From: Rugosibacter sp.
Lineage (GTDB): Bacteria; Pseudomonadota; Gammaproteobacteria; Burkholderiales; Rhodocyclaceae
Assembly (NCBI GenBank): GCA_030652715.1
Contig: JAUSQB010000373.1
Coordinates: forward strand, 1-5,477
Length of the DNA: 5,477 nucleotides
Direction: 5' to 3'
Below, piece after piece: positions 5,469 to 5,477 of the stretch (positions within the stretch are counted from its first letter, which is position 1; the number at the start of each line of letters is the position of its first letter). Made by a program: the position numbers and the translations under genes. The notes below the pieces were generated by a model. The model worked only from the letters and a program-made list of their open reading frames with translations. It ran no database searches and was not told the origin of the DNA.

Positions 5469-5477
5469 ATGCCTATA
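5469..5477 (+). CDS. Start of a further gene (first three codons only)
   Basis: ATG CCT ATA (Met-Pro-Ile) follows the strong Shine-Dalgarno and runs off the window. The product cannot be identified. Its position suggests it is the third member of the NTF2-like/aldehyde dehydrogenase operon, possibly the enzyme that generates the aldehyde. Confidence 0.65.

Overview
The window reads as a stretch of bacterial chromosome, most likely from a betaproteobacterium of the Nitrosomonadales/Gallionellaceae/Methylophilaceae kind. This rests on moderate GC, tightly packed genes and the gene order mobB-moeA-moaD-moaE; it is inference from protein style and synteny, not a database match. All seven coding regions (five complete genes of clear family, one complete gene of loose family, one truncated at the left edge) plus the first three codons of an eighth lie on the + strand. 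No RNA gene, IS element, CRISPR array or convincing intrinsic terminator was seen.

Region 1 (3-3435) is a compact molybdenum cofactor operon. It opens with the 3' part of an uncharacterised ATP-grasp-like gene. Then follow mobB (GTPase, guanine dinucleotide step), moeA (molybdenum insertion), moaD (sulfur carrier) and moaE (molybdopterin synthase large subunit). The first two junctions are 4-base ATGA overlaps and the other two are gaps of 5 and 4 bases, so the five genes are probably co-transcribed and translationally coupled. MoaD and MoaE form molybdopterin synthase, MoeA inserts molybdate into the product, and MobB assists dinucleotide addition. moaA, moaC, mogA/moaB and mobA are not here and must lie elsewhere.

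Region 2 (3436-3520) is an 85-base gap with a short inverted repeat and a ribosome binding site. It separates the cofactor operon from a second unit.

Region 3 (3521-5477) holds an NTF2/SnoaL-like small protein, then one base later an aldehyde dehydrogenase resembling 2,5-dioxovalerate (alpha-ketoglutarate semialdehyde) dehydrogenases. After 54 bases a very strong Shine-Dalgarno introduces another gene cut off by the window edge. It looks like a small catabolic operon of unknown substrate.

The most interesting signal is a candidate small repeat family living inside coding sequence. A 15-base sequence at 98-112 recurs exactly, reverse-complemented, at 2336-2350. Each copy sits inside a segment that looks like an in-frame insertion (about 30 residues) into an otherwise conserved protein: the ATP-grasp-like protein and MoeA. 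The MoeA copy is partly palindromic. This recalls the palindromic elements known to be inserted in frame in Rickettsia genes.
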